DNA of 61,238 nt from an uncultured archaeon A07HR67 (GCA_000496175.1 KI543165.1:165941-227178); one strand, 5' to 3'; shown: positions 1 through 9,706, numbered from the stretch's first letter. Numbers and translations: made by a program. The notes: a model not told the origin generated them from the sequence alone.

Positions 1-161
1 CCCGCGACCAGAAAGTCCGACGTCGACTTCGTCTGGCCGGTGGCCCAGACGCCGATGACGGCAATTCCAAGCAGGTAGACGGCGACGATGCCGACGATGA
101 GCGGATTCATCGTCTCCGTAGTCGACACCTGTGTGACCGCGGCCGCGAGAACGCCCGTCAT
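1..161 (-). CDS. Sodium:solute symporter (SSS family), N-terminal part, truncated by window edge
   Basis: Reverse strand from 161 reads MTGVLAAAVTQVSTTETMNPLIVGIVAVYLLGIAVIGVWATGQTKSTSDFLVAG, the typical SSS N-terminus. Confidence 0.8.
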   Translation of the reverse strand, partial: MTGVLAAAVTQVSTTETMNPLIVGIVAVYLLGIAVIGVWATGQTKSTSDFLVA

Positions 162-618
162 TCGTCCCCTCCTCGGAGTCGACCGCGCGGAACTCGGCGA
201 CCTGTTTTTCATCCCAGATGTACGCGCTAAACAGGTACGGATACGCGAACATCAGGTACAACGCGGGCGGCATCCACAACCCGTAGACGACGACCGCGGT
301 CGCCCGTGGAAACCCGAGCCAGTACGTCGGGTCCGTGTACGTCGGGTTCTGAAAGTGGAAGTACCACAACAACGCGAACGCGGCGCCGAGAATGAGCCAT
401 AATCCGGCCACCGCCAGTTTGAATACGTTCGTGTCGTGGCGTTGTTCGGACGATTGGACGCCCAACAACACGTACAATCCGATGAACGCCACCGCGCTCG
501 CCGAGAACGCGATCTGTCCGACCTGTCCGCCAACGTACATCGCCGCGAGCATTCCCAGCGCGGCTATCAACCCCGCAACGACGTACTTGTCGTCGGTGAG
601 ATCAAGGTTCAGTGCCAT
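158..618 (-). CDS. Small membrane protein, probable small subunit paired with the downstream SSS symporter; apparent 1-nt frameshift near 166-169
   Basis: Reverse strand from 618 reads MALNLDLTDDKYVVAGLIAALGMLAAMYVGGQVGQIAFSASAVAFIGLYVLLG...; hydrophobic helices; ends at the SSS start only if one G is added to a GGGG run. Confidence 0.65.
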
Positions 619-639
619 GCGTGACAGCAAACAACATGG

Positions 640-660
640 ATAAACAGTATATAAACACTT
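640..660 (-). promoter_or_regulatory. TATA-like box for the small-subunit/SSS transcript
   Basis: tttatatactg on the reverse strand about 30 nt upstream of the ATG at 618. Confidence 0.5.
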
Positions 661-673
661 TGAAACTGTAACC

Positions 674-1123
674 TCACGAGTAACGAACGGCCGATTCGCC
701 GTACGTTTCGCTTGCCCACTCCGCGAAGTCGCTCGCGTCGTACGTGCGAGAAAAGTGGTAGAACTCCAGGTGGTCTTCGGTTGTTTCGACGCTGAGCTTC
801 GGCTTGCGGATCCACGATCCCTCTTTGATGCGGATCGCGGGCGCTCCCGACAACGAAACGCTGCGATTGTGCTCGTCAGCGAGCACTACCGACCGCGATC
901 GGGTCGCGTGCTCCCGGCCGATTTCCGTCGCACGTCGCTCGCGGCCGTCCTGCCGGAGCAGGAACGACTTGTACGATTCTCCGGCAAACACCAACAACAG
1001 GCGGTCGGGTTCGAACAACAGCTCGTAGTGACGGAACGACCGCGGAGAGATCTGGTACCACTGCGACTCCCACCATCGAGGGGGCTCTCGGTCCGGAACC
1101 CGGCCCGGATCGAGGTCACTCAT
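674..1123 (-). CDS. Hypothetical protein (149 aa) in the HMGR/AtuA operon
   Basis: ORF MSDLDPGRVPDREPPRWWESQWYQISP...; start overlaps the end of the upstream gene by 8 nt. Confidence 0.65.
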   Translation of the reverse strand: MSDLDPGRVPDREPPRWWESQWYQISPRSFRHYELLFEPDRLLLVFAGESYKSFLLRQDGRERRATEIGREHATRSRSVVLADEHNRSVSLSGAPAIRIKEGSWIRKPKLSVETTEDHLEFYHFSRTYDASDFAEWASETYGESAVRYS

Positions 1124-1484
1124 CGGCCGTGTCCACGGACATCGGCGGCAGTTCGAGCCGGAGAACCGCCGCCGCGTACGTCTTTCCTTGGCTGTCGTAC
1201 CGAAGGCTGCGCTGGCCACCGCCGTCGAGCGCCTCGGTGGCAACAAAGTTGAACCCCGAGAGATTCGGCAGGCGGTATCGGGTCACCGTTCCGTCGACGA
1301 AGCCGTCGAACAGATCGGCGACGCGAGCGGCGGTGAGTTGGCGGTCAAGGCGACGGTACGCGGCCTCGGACTCGGCGATGATGCCGACGTTGAACGTGTT
1401 CGCCTTGTCGCCCGACCGCCCGTACGCGATCTCCTCGACCCGGACCGCTCGTTCCGGCGACGCGTCGCTGTCGTCGTCACGCAT
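1116..1484 (-). CDS. AtuA-like small (ferredoxin-fold type) protein
   Basis: YGRSGDKANTFNVGIIA motif typical of the C-terminal/partner domain of AtuA-related proteins; overlaps AtuA by 8 nt. Confidence 0.75.
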   Translation of the reverse strand: MRDDDSDASPERAVRVEEIAYGRSGDKANTFNVGIIAESEAAYRRLDRQLTAARVADLFDGFVDGTVTRYRLPNLSGFNFVATEALDGGGQRSLRYDSQGKTYAAAVLRLELPPMSVDTADE

Positions 1485-2829
1485 CGCCGGTCACCGCCGG
1501 CTCGACGGCCGATTTCGGCACCAGCGTCGGCCACACGTCGATGATCGGACGCGGGCGCGGCCGTCCGCTGTCGGTGAGTCCCGTCACGCTCGGCGGGCCA
1601 GCCAGCGACAACGGAGCGAACTCGGTCGCCAGCCGGCGGAGGTCGTCGCGGTCCGGACCGCGCGCCGCGAACCGAAGCAACACCTCGTTGTGGTCGTCGC
1701 GGTCGGGCGCCGCCGGACCGTGAGCCGCGTCGTGGCCGACAAACTCCGCACGGGTGTCTCGAACCGTCAGCCCGCGGTCGTCGATCCGCGACCGGATCAC
1801 CGACGCCGCGTGCTTCGCCTTCGCCAGCGCGTCCGGCCGGGAGTACAACATGTTTCCCGCGATCCGATACCCGTTCTCGAAGTGAACGCTCACCTTGTAC
1901 GAGTCGGGCGGCGCGTCGCCCGCACATCCCGCAATCGCCACGGTGTCGTCGTTGACCTCGGTTATTTTCGGCGCGGTGAAATCCGCAGCCACGTCGGGCG
2001 TCAGGTAGGCCCGCGGATCGCCAATCTCGTACACCAACTGTTGGGCGACCGTCGCCCGCGACACCTCGCCGCCGGTGTTATCCGGCTTTGTGAGTCGCAT
2101 CTCCCCGTCGGAATCGACCGCAACGATCGGGTAGCCGACGTCGCGATAGTCGATCGCCTCCCAGCGTCGCGTCGAGTTGCCGCCCGTCACCTGCGTCCCA
2201 CACTCGATAAGGTGGCCGGCAACGGTGCCGGCCGCGAGGCGGTCGTGGTTGGATCGGTCCCATCCGTACTCGTGGATCAGCGGGCCGAGCGCCAGCGCCG
2301 GGTCCACCACTCGCCCCGTGATCACCACGTCGACGCCCGTGTCGAGCGCCGCCGCGACCGGGAACGCCCCCAAGTACGCCGCGGCGGTCACGACATCGGA
2401 GGCCACCGCTGCGTACGGCGTTTCTCCATCGAACGGCTCCAGTCCGTGGTCGGCGTGAAGCGCCTCCAGCCGTCCGGTGAGGTCGTCGCCGGTGACGGTC
2501 GCAACGGTCGCGTCGACCCCCTGCTCGTCGGCGTGTTCACGAACCCGAGCCGCACACGATGCCGGATTGAGCCCGCCGGCATTAGTGACCACTCGCACGT
2601 CGCGGTCGACCAGCTCCGCGAGGTTGTTCGCGACCACGTACTCGATGAAGTCGGTGGCGTATCCCTTCTCCGGGTCGCGGTCTCGGAGCCGGTCGAGAAC
2701 GCCCATCGTCACCTCGGCGAGGTACTCGAGTTGGAGGTAGTCGAACTCGGCGCCCGACGCCAAGAGCCGTTCCGTCGCGTCCGGATAATCGCCCCAGAAG
2801 CCGGCGGCGTTCGCGATCCGGACGGTCAT
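1477..2829 (-). CDS. AtuA family (DUF1446) acyclic terpene utilisation protein
   Basis: MTVRIANAAGFWGDYPDATERLLASGAEFDYLQLEYLAEVTMGVLDRLRDRDPEKGYATDFIEYV, typical of the AtuA family. Confidence 0.85.
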   Translation of the reverse strand: MTVRIANAAGFWGDYPDATERLLASGAEFDYLQLEYLAEVTMGVLDRLRDRDPEKGYATDFIEYVVANNLAELVDRDVRVVTNAGGLNPASCAARVREHADEQGVDATVATVTGDDLTGRLEALHADHGLEPFDGETPYAAVASDVVTAAAYLGAFPVAAALDTGVDVVITGRVVDPALALGPLIHEYGWDRSNHDRLAAGTVAGHLIECGTQVTGGNSTRRWEAIDYRDVGYPIVAVDSDGEMRLTKPDNTGGEVSRATVAQQLVYEIGDPRAYLTPDVAADFTAPKITEVNDDTVAIAGCAGDAPPDSYKVSVHFENGYRIAGNMLYSRPDALAKAKHAASVIRSRIDDRGLTVRDTRAEFVGHDAAHGPAAPDRDDHNEVLLRFAARGPDRDDLRRLATEFAPLSLAGPPSVTGLTDSGRPRPRPIIDVWPTLVPKSAVEPAVTGDA

Positions 2830-4097
2830 TTGCTCAGCTCGTCGATCAGCTCCTCGGCGCGGTCCTGACGCACCGCCTCCTCGGCGACCATCCGGGCAGC
2901 CACCTCTTCGACGAGATCGCCCGTTGCTCCCGCCTGTACCGCGATGTTCTTGGCGTGAAGGCTCATGTGGCCGCGCTGGATCCCTTCGCTCACGAGCGCT
3001 CGAAGCCCCGCAAAGTTCTGTGCGAGTCCGACTGCCGCGAAGACGCCAGCGAGTTCGTCAGCAGAATCGACGTCGAGGAGGTCGACCGCCGCCTCCGCCG
3101 TCGGCTGGAGCCGGGTCGCACCGCCCACCGTCCCGACCTGTATCGGGAGTTCGATGCTACAGGCGAGGCGACCGTCGGCGTCGACCTCATACGTCGTCAG
3201 CGGTCCGTATCCGTCCCGGGCCGCGTACGCGTGAGCCCCCGCCTCGATGGCTCGCCAGTCGTTGAACGTCGCCGTCGCGACCGCGTCGATCCCGTTCATG
3301 ATTCCCTTGTTGTGTGTCGCCGCGCGGTACGGGTCGCCGGCCGCGAACGCCCACGCGTCCACGATCCGATCTCGGATTTCCGTGCCGGACAGTTCGACGT
3401 CGTCGGTTTCTAACGCGTCGGGCTCGACCGTACACGTCGCGCGGGCCAGTCGCCGGTCCGCGAGGTTCGAGAGAATTCGAAGCGAGACGGTCCCGCCGGT
3501 CAGTGCCTCGATCTCCGGCGCCAGCGCCTCCGCCATCGTGTTGACCGCGTTCCCGCCCATCGCGTCGCGGACGTCGACGATCAGGTGTGTGACGAGCATC
3601 TCGCCGCGCGGGGTGTCGACGACCCGAACCTCGACTGCCTCGCAGCCGCCGCCGTGTTCGACCAGTACCGGGTCCTGTTCGTTCGCGAGGTCGATCAGGT
3701 CGGCCGTCGCATCGAGCACGGTCGACTTTGCGTGGTGTGGCGCCGGCACGTCGGTGGCCTGGATCTGTGCGATCATGATCGGCCCAGAAACGTCGGTGGT
3801 GAACCCGCCGGTGTCGCGGGCCATGCGCGCGCCGAACGACGCGGCGGCGACGACGCTCGTCTCCTCGACCGCCATCGGAACGAGCGTGTCCTCGCCGTCG
3901 ATGACGAAGTTCGTCGCGATACCGACCGGATACGTGAGCGTTCCCACGACGTTTTCACTCACCGCGTCTGCGTCGTCGACGTCTAACGCCCCGCCCCGCA
4001 ACGATTCGACGGTCTCCGGGTCGACGCCGGCGTCGACGAGCGCCTGTCGGCGCTCCGCGGGCGACCGCTTGTAGAAGCCGGCGATGCGTGAATCCAT
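2826..4097 (-). CDS. Hydroxymethylglutaryl-CoA reductase, class II type
   Basis: AVEETSVVAAAS, DAMGGNAVNTMAE, THNKGIMNGI, NDWRAIEAGAH and GHMSLHA motifs of class II HMGR; ATGA overlap with AtuA. Confidence 0.9.
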   Translation of the reverse strand: MDSRIAGFYKRSPAERRQALVDAGVDPETVESLRGGALDVDDADAVSENVVGTLTYPVGIATNFVIDGEDTLVPMAVEETSVVAAASFGARMARDTGGFTTDVSGPIMIAQIQATDVPAPHHAKSTVLDATADLIDLANEQDPVLVEHGGGCEAVEVRVVDTPRGEMLVTHLIVDVRDAMGGNAVNTMAEALAPEIEALTGGTVSLRILSNLADRRLARATCTVEPDALETDDVELSGTEIRDRIVDAWAFAAGDPYRAATHNKGIMNGIDAVATATFNDWRAIEAGAHAYAARDGYGPLTTYEVDADGRLACSIELPIQVGTVGGATRLQPTAEAAVDLLDVDSADELAGVFAAVGLAQNFAGLRALVSEGIQRGHMSLHAKNIAVQAGATGDLVEEVAARMVAEEAVRQDRAEELIDELSK

Positions 4098-4270
4098 GTG
4101 CGTGGGTGCTGTAGTATCATCATTAATGTTGGGATGACGGGGAGACGAGTCACCGACTCCGGAGCCGCCTCGCCTCTCACAAGCCGGACGAGGCGGTCAC
4201 AGAACGCTCCCGGTGGCGCCGAAAGAATCGCGGTCCAACCCGCTCACGGGACAGATACCGTGTAAGAGGA

Positions 4271-4341
4271 TGCACCGTCCGGGAATTGAACCCGGGCTAT
4301 TAGCTTGGGAAGCTAATGTCCTACCACTGGACCAACGGTGC
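4271..4341 (-). tRNA. tRNA-Gly(CCC)
   Basis: Reverse strand folds as a cloverleaf: GCACCGT/ACGGTGC acceptor, TTAGC-TTCCCAA-GCTAA anticodon arm, CCGGG-TTCAATT-CCCGG T arm. Confidence 0.95.
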
Positions 4342-4461
4342 TCGGTCTCGCGTATCCGACGGCCGTACTTCAACGTAGCGCTTCGCCGTCCGCACGAACG
4401 CCAGACGCCGGTCGGTCGACGGCGTCAACACCGTTAACTCCCGAGCCGTCGAGAAGCGTCT

Positions 4462-5907
4462 ATGAGCGACGAGGCGGCAGACGACGCCGCGACGAGTGAC
4501 GCCGACGGCGAGTACACGGGCACGGATACCGACGCGGTCGAACGGGTTCGCGAACGGTGCGCGGAGTTCGCGCCCGCGCTCGGACGAACGTGGACCGACG
4601 ACGACCCCTGGCGGTTCCTCACCGACCTCACGGCGCTCGGGAGCCGAATGGCCGGTAGCGACGGCGAGCGCCGGGCAGCGGCCGTCGTCGCCGACGCGTT
4701 CGAGCGCGCCGGCCTCGAGGACGTGCGGACCGACCCGTTCGAACTGACGGCGTGGGAACGCGGCGACGCCGACCTCCGGGTGCGGGTTCAGAGCCGAGAC
4801 GACACCGAGCGGACCCGGGAGTTCGAGGCGCTGGCGCTTCCCTACTCGCCGTCCGGTCGCATCGAGGGCGAGCTCGTCGACGTCGGCGACGGAACGCCGG
4901 CGGAAGTGGACGCGGCGGACGTGGCGGGGCGGATCGCGGTGGCGTCGACGACGACTCCGCCGGGCTCGCGGTTCGTCCACCGGATGGAGAAGTTCGGACA
5001 CGCCATCGAGGCGGGCGCGAAGGGGTTCGTCTTCGCCAACCACCTCGACGGGCAGCTGCCGCCGACCGGCTCGCTCACCTTCGGCGACGAGGCCGAAGCG
5101 GTCGCCGTCGGCGTCTCGACTGAAACCGGCGGGTGGCTCCGCGAGTACGCCGCGAACACGCCGGGGCCGGCCGCGAGCGTCGAACTCGACGTGACGGCAG
5201 CGACCCACGTCGCGGAGTCACAGAACGTGATCGGGCGGGCCGGGCCGGAGACGGACGAACGGCTGCTGCTGCTCGCACACTACGACGGCCACGACATCGC
5301 CGAGGCCGCACTCGACAACGGCTGTGGGATCGCGACGGCCGTGACGGCGGCGGGAATCCTGACCGAGGCGACCCTGCCGATCGGCGTCGACGTCGTCGCG
5401 GTCGGCTGTGAGGAGGTCGGACTGCTCGGCGCCGAGCGGCTGGCAGCCACGACGGCGCTCGACCGGGTCCGTGGCGTCGTCAACGTCGACGGCGCGGGAC
5501 GGTTCCGCACGCTCCGGGCGCTGACGCACACCTCGACGGCGGCTCGGTCGGTCGCAGAGGCGGTCTCGACGGCGACCCGACAGCCGATCGAGGTAAAGAC
5601 GGAGCCCCACCCGTTCTCCGACCAGTGGCCGTTCGTCCGACAGGGGGTGCCTGCGCTCCAATTACACAGCGACTCCGGCGAGCGGGGGCGCGGCTGGGGG
5701 CACACGCACGCGGACACCCGCGACAAGGTCGACGACCGGAACGTGCGCGAACACGGGATGCTGGCGGCGTTGTTGGTCGCCGAGTTCGCGGCCGCCGACC
5801 GCGATCCGGCGCGACTCGACACCGACGCGCTCGCGGACGCGTTCCGCGATGCCGGCTTCGAGACGGGGATGCGTGCGGCCGACCTGTGGCCGGCGGCGTG
5901 GGAGTAG
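4462..5907 (+). CDS. M28 family peptidase
   Basis: LLLLAHYDGHDIAEAALDNGCGIATAV... metal-binding region and HPFSDQWPFVRQGVPALQLHSD. Confidence 0.8.
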   Translation: MSDEAADDAATSDADGEYTGTDTDAVERVRERCAEFAPALGRTWTDDDPWRFLTDLTALGSRMAGSDGERRAAAVVADAFERAGLEDVRTDPFELTAWERGDADLRVRVQSRDDTERTREFEALALPYSPSGRIEGELVDVGDGTPAEVDAADVAGRIAVASTTTPPGSRFVHRMEKFGHAIEAGAKGFVFANHLDGQLPPTGSLTFGDEAEAVAVGVSTETGGWLREYAANTPGPAASVELDVTAATHVAESQNVIGRAGPETDERLLLLAHYDGHDIAEAALDNGCGIATAVTAAGILTEATLPIGVDVVAVGCEEVGLLGAERLAATTALDRVRGVVNVDGAGRFRTLRALTHTSTAARSVAEAVSTATRQPIEVKTEPHPFSDQWPFVRQGVPALQLHSDSGERGRGWGHTHADTRDKVDDRNVREHGMLAALLVAEFAAADRDPARLDTDALADAFRDAGFETGMRAADLWPAAWE

Positions 5908-5931
5908 CGGCGGGGGCGAACTCTCCCGAGC

Positions 5932-6786
5932 TCACTCGGTTCGCGGCTCGCCGGGCATCGGCGGCTCCAGACGCTTGTGTGCCGTCGACCGGTGGCGGTC
6001 GACGAGACCGGTGACGACCGCCGGGTCGCAGTCGAGCCGCGCGGCGATCGTCGCGGCGTCGAGCCCCTCGTCAACCGCGAGCCGCAACACCGGGTCGATC
6101 GTCTCGTAGTCGGCACCGAGGTCGTCGGCGTCGCGCTGGCCGGCGAGGACGCCCGCGGTCGGCGGCTTCTCCACGACGAACTCGGGAACGTCGAGGGCCG
6201 CAGCGAGCGCGCGAACGTCGGTCTTGTAGAGGTGACCGAGCGGGAGGAGGTCGGCCGCTCCGTCGCCGTGTTTCGTCAGGTAGCCGAGCAGCCGTTCGCT
6301 CCGATTCGTCGTTCCACACACCAGGCGGTTCGTCGCGTTGGCGGCGAGGTACGCCATGCTCATGCGCAGCCGCGCGACCGCGTTTCCGACGAGCGTCGGC
6401 TGGTCGTGGAGGGTGAACCGGTCGGGCGCGACGCTGCCGAACTGCGCGAGGAGCGGCTGGAGGTGGGCCGTGTCGAACTCGATGCCCAGCGCCTCGGCCA
6501 GTCCTTCGGCATCGCGTGCGTGGTGGGCTCCGAGCTTGTTACACGGGAGTATCAGCCCGTACACCCGGTCCGAGCCGAGGGCCTCGACGGCGACCGCCGC
6601 GGTGACCGTGGAATCGAGCCCGCCGCTCATGTTGACCACGACGCCGTCTGCGCCGGCCGACGAGACGGTGTCGCGGACGAACGCGGCGATCCGCTCGCGT
6701 TCGGCCGCCGGGTCGATCGGGTCCGAACGGACGCCAAGGTCGACGCCGCCGTCCGTTCGTGTGTCAGGACGCGTGGAGGAGTCCAT
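5932..6786 (-). CDS. nadE: NAD+ synthetase
   Basis: VVNMSGGLDSTVTAAVAVEALG, LVCGTTNRSERLLGYLTKHGDGAADLLPLGHLYKTDV; start 6786 preferred over 6810. Confidence 0.9.
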   Translation of the reverse strand: MDSSTRPDTRTDGGVDLGVRSDPIDPAAERERIAAFVRDTVSSAGADGVVVNMSGGLDSTVTAAVAVEALGSDRVYGLILPCNKLGAHHARDAEGLAEALGIEFDTAHLQPLLAQFGSVAPDRFTLHDQPTLVGNAVARLRMSMAYLAANATNRLVCGTTNRSERLLGYLTKHGDGAADLLPLGHLYKTDVRALAAALDVPEFVVEKPPTAGVLAGQRDADDLGADYETIDPVLRLAVDEGLDAATIAARLDCDPAVVTGLVDRHRSTAHKRLEPPMPGEPRTE

Positions 6787-7046
6787 CGTATCCCGGCGTC
6801 GCTGGCTCACACCTAAATACGCTCCGTGGATATTATTTAAGGCCGTTCTCCCGCGAGACGCCGGCGTCGGCGTCGATTCGGCTCCCCGTCCCGAGGCGAC
6901 CGATCAGGCGATAGATAGATTATTCCAGATACGAGTAAAAGACGTGTGCCGAGATCACAAAAACCACACATCTGTACTCGAACCGGCATTCAGTACGTTT
7001 CAGTCGAGCATAACGACCAGTAACGTTCCGTTTCAAACGTATAAGG

Positions 7047-7071
7047 AGTATATAACCCAACGTTTATACAA
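7047..7071 (+). promoter_or_regulatory. TATA-like promoter elements
   Basis: gtatataa and gtttatac upstream of the ATG at 7093. Confidence 0.5.
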
Positions 7072-7092
7072 GAATGACTCCATCTACTGTAT

Positions 7093-7662
7093 ATGTCAAC
7101 GATAGAGCTAAGTTCGAGCCAAAGGCGCATTCTCACGTCGCTCGTGAACCTCGCGGAGAGTCAAGACGGCGTCGTCTGTGGGCGGCGGATCGCCGAGGAC
7201 ATCGACCGAAACCCCGGAACCGTTCGAAACCGGATGCAGAGCCTCCGGTCGCTCCAGTTGGTGGAGGGCGTCGCCGGCCCCGACGGCGGGTACAGGCCGA
7301 CGCAGAACGCCTACGAAACGCTCGATCTCGAACGGATGGACGATCCGGAACAGATCCCCGTCGTGTGCGACGGGGTGCCCATTAACGGAGTCACCGTGCG
7401 GGAGATCGAGCTCTCCAGCGTCAACAACCCGGAGCTGTGTCGTGCCGAGATCGTGTTGCGGGGGTCGGTCGGAGCGCTCGAGCGGGGTGACCGCGTGACC
7501 ATCGGGCCGACGCCAGCCGCCGGGCTCCGGCTGTCCGGCGTCGTCGACGCGGCCGACATCGACGGGGACACGCTGATGCTACGGGTCGAATCGATGGAGA
7601 CGGACCCCGAGCCGATGGACCCGGTCGCCGAATCTGTGAGCGGCCGGTCGGCGAGCGACTGA
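7093..7662 (+). CDS. Winged-helix transcriptional regulator (Rrf2-like HTH plus C-terminal domain)
   Basis: SSSQRRILTSLVNLAESQDGVVCGRRIAEDIDRNPGTVRNRMQSLRSLQLVEGVAGPDGGYRPT. Confidence 0.75.
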   Translation: MSTIELSSSQRRILTSLVNLAESQDGVVCGRRIAEDIDRNPGTVRNRMQSLRSLQLVEGVAGPDGGYRPTQNAYETLDLERMDDPEQIPVVCDGVPINGVTVREIELSSVNNPELCRAEIVLRGSVGALERGDRVTIGPTPAAGLRLSGVVDAADIDGDTLMLRVESMETDPEPMDPVAESVSGRSASD

Positions 7663-7692
7663 CCGACTGCGTCCGCCCGAACCGCGTCCCTG

Positions 7693-8622
7693 TCAGTCGC
7701 CCGCGGCGTCCGACCGCACCGTTCCGAGCCGGTCGCGAATCGCACCGGTGGCCGCCGCGGCGCGTCGTGCCTCCCGATACCGCGTGTCAAAAGCCCCCAG
7801 CGCGCTGGCTGCCGCGTCGTCGTCGACGACGAACTCCACGCCGTCGTAGTCGACGTTCCAGAGGACGAGCGGGGCCGGCGGCGCAGGGCCGACGCCGTAC
7901 GGCCCCGACACCGGCTCCTCCGCGAGGAGTCGGTCGAGAAGCGCCGGCTCTGCGGTTCCGCGTCCCACGGCCGCGACGGCCGCGACGAGCCGTCGGACGA
8001 GCGCTCGAGGGAACCCGCCGGCGGTCACCTCAACGACCAGAAACTCTCCCGCGCGCGTCGCCGTCGCCCGGAGGTCGCGGACCGTCCCCGTGTCGTCGCT
8101 CGTGAGGTTGTGAAAGTCGTTCGTTCCCGACAACCGTGCGAGCGCGTCGTCGACGGCCGTGTCGTCGACCCTCCGCTCGTCGTCGATCGCCCGCTCGTCG
8201 TCAGCCGGGGCTGCCGCTCGTGCCCCCTCGCCCGCGACGGCAGTCGACTCCGACGCCGGCGCGTACAGGTAGTAGCGGTACGTTCGTCGGACCGCGTCGT
8301 GGGTCGCGTGGAAGGTCTCGGGGACATCGGCGGCGGCCCAGGCCCGGACGGAGCCGGGGAGTTGTCCGTTGAACGCCCGAGGAGTGAGCCAGTCGGGAGC
8401 GGTGAACGCAACCGTCTGTGCCACCGCGGAGACGCCGGCGTCGGTCCGACCGGCGGCGGCGTACCCCGGGGGGGTGGCGTGGGTCGGGCCGTCGCCGGGC
8501 TCGACGATACCGTGGTCGGACAACGCCGAGAGAATCGTCCCCTCGACGGTGTCGGCGTGCGCCTGGCGCTGGAAGCCGGCGTACGCGCGGCCGTCGTACG
8601 CGACCCTGAAGGCCCGGATCAC
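7693..8622 (-). CDS. truA: tRNA pseudouridine(38-40) synthase
   Basis: RVAYDGRAYAGFQRQ, AAGRTDAGVSAVAQTVAF. Confidence 0.9.
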   Translation of the reverse strand: MIRAFRVAYDGRAYAGFQRQAHADTVEGTILSALSDHGIVEPGDGPTHATPPGYAAAGRTDAGVSAVAQTVAFTAPDWLTPRAFNGQLPGSVRAWAAADVPETFHATHDAVRRTYRYYLYAPASESTAVAGEGARAAAPADDERAIDDERRVDDTAVDDALARLSGTNDFHNLTSDDTGTVRDLRATATRAGEFLVVEVTAGGFPRALVRRLVAAVAAVGRGTAEPALLDRLLAEEPVSGPYGVGPAPPAPLVLWNVDYDGVEFVVDDDAAASALGAFDTRYREARRAAAATGAIRDRLGTVRSDAAGD

Positions 8623-9056
8623 GCCTCGGGGTCGGTCATCGGAACGGTGATCACCGGCACCGGGGAGGTCCGGACGGTCTTCTCCGTGACGCTCCCGAGG
8701 AGAACCCGTTGGAGCCCCGTGCGCGTGCGGGTCGGCATCACCACGATGTCGGCGTCGGTGTCGTCGATCGCGGCCTCGATGACCTGGAGCGGCTCGCCGT
8801 GGATCACGCTCCCGACGACGTCGATTCCCGCCTCGGTCAACTCCTCGGTCACCGTCTCCACGCGGCGCTCCGCGCCGGACTCGACCCGCTCGGCGAACGC
8901 GCCGGCTCGCGGCCCGCCGAGCGCGTGTTCGAGCGTGTCGACCGCGCTCACGACGTGGACCGTCGCGCCGTACCGCTCGGCGAGGCTCCGGGCGTGTGGA
9001 ACGGCGTCGTTCGCGGCGCTCCCCGGCGCGACCGGCAGGAGGATGTCGTCGTACAT
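8619..9056 (-). CDS. Universal stress protein family
   Basis: MYDDILLPVAPGSAANDAVPHARSLAERYGATVHVVSAVD...; ATGA overlap with truA. Confidence 0.85.
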   Translation of the reverse strand: MYDDILLPVAPGSAANDAVPHARSLAERYGATVHVVSAVDTLEHALGGPRAGAFAERVESGAERRVETVTEELTEAGIDVVGSVIHGEPLQVIEAAIDDTDADIVVMPTRTRTGLQRVLLGSVTEKTVRTSPVPVITVPMTDPEA

Positions 9057-9182
9057 GCCGAAAGTCGGAGCCGCCGGGGTCAAAATCCTACCGGCGGAAC
9101 TGCCGCGAGACGGCCGTCACGGCGGATCGCCGGCCGGTCGCGACCGACAGCCTTTGGATCGACCGGCGCGTACGGATCGCCG

Positions 9183-9623
9183 ATGAGCGACGGTCCGGAG
9201 TACGACATCGATTTCCGCGAAAACCCCGAGGCGTACGAGATCGGCCGCGGCGAGGCGGGCGTGTTCAAGATCGAGCCGTACAAATCCGAGTTGTTGCCCC
9301 TCTGGACGATCAAGACGCTCGAGGGCGCCAGAGAAGCCGCCGAGGCGTTGTACGAGCAGTACGAACGGTACAAAACGGCCGACGAGTTCGTCGGAATGGA
9401 CATGGTCCGCAAGTACCTCCAGATGGGCTGGACGCGAAGCCTCCGATACGCGAAGTATCCGGGCGGGAAAAAACACGACGCCGACGGCACGGAACGCGAG
9501 CCCCAACAGTGGTACGACGAGGAAAAATACGAGATATCACAGGTGTACCGCGAGGTTCTCGACCGGGTGCGAGACGACGAGGCGTACGAACGCCGGCGGT
9601 CGGCGTGGAAACGCGACGGCTGA
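9183..9623 (+). CDS. DUF4385-like protein
   Basis: MSDGPEYDIDFRENPEAYEIGRGEAGVFKIEPYKSELLPLWTIKT... Confidence 0.65.
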   Translation: MSDGPEYDIDFRENPEAYEIGRGEAGVFKIEPYKSELLPLWTIKTLEGAREAAEALYEQYERYKTADEFVGMDMVRKYLQMGWTRSLRYAKYPGGKKHDADGTEREPQQWYDEEKYEISQVYREVLDRVRDDEAYERRRSAWKRDG

Positions 9624-9706
9624 GACCGAGGCGGTGAACGCGTTCACGCCCCGGCCCGTCGCGGCGGATGGGCAGCGTTTTCCGACGGCGTCTCCTGGTT
9701 CAGCGC

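Noticed and set aside
1129-2868. 579-aa + strand ORF antisense to AtuA
   Set aside because: Arg-rich, low-complexity mirror of a clearly coding reverse strand; typical GC-rich antisense ORF.
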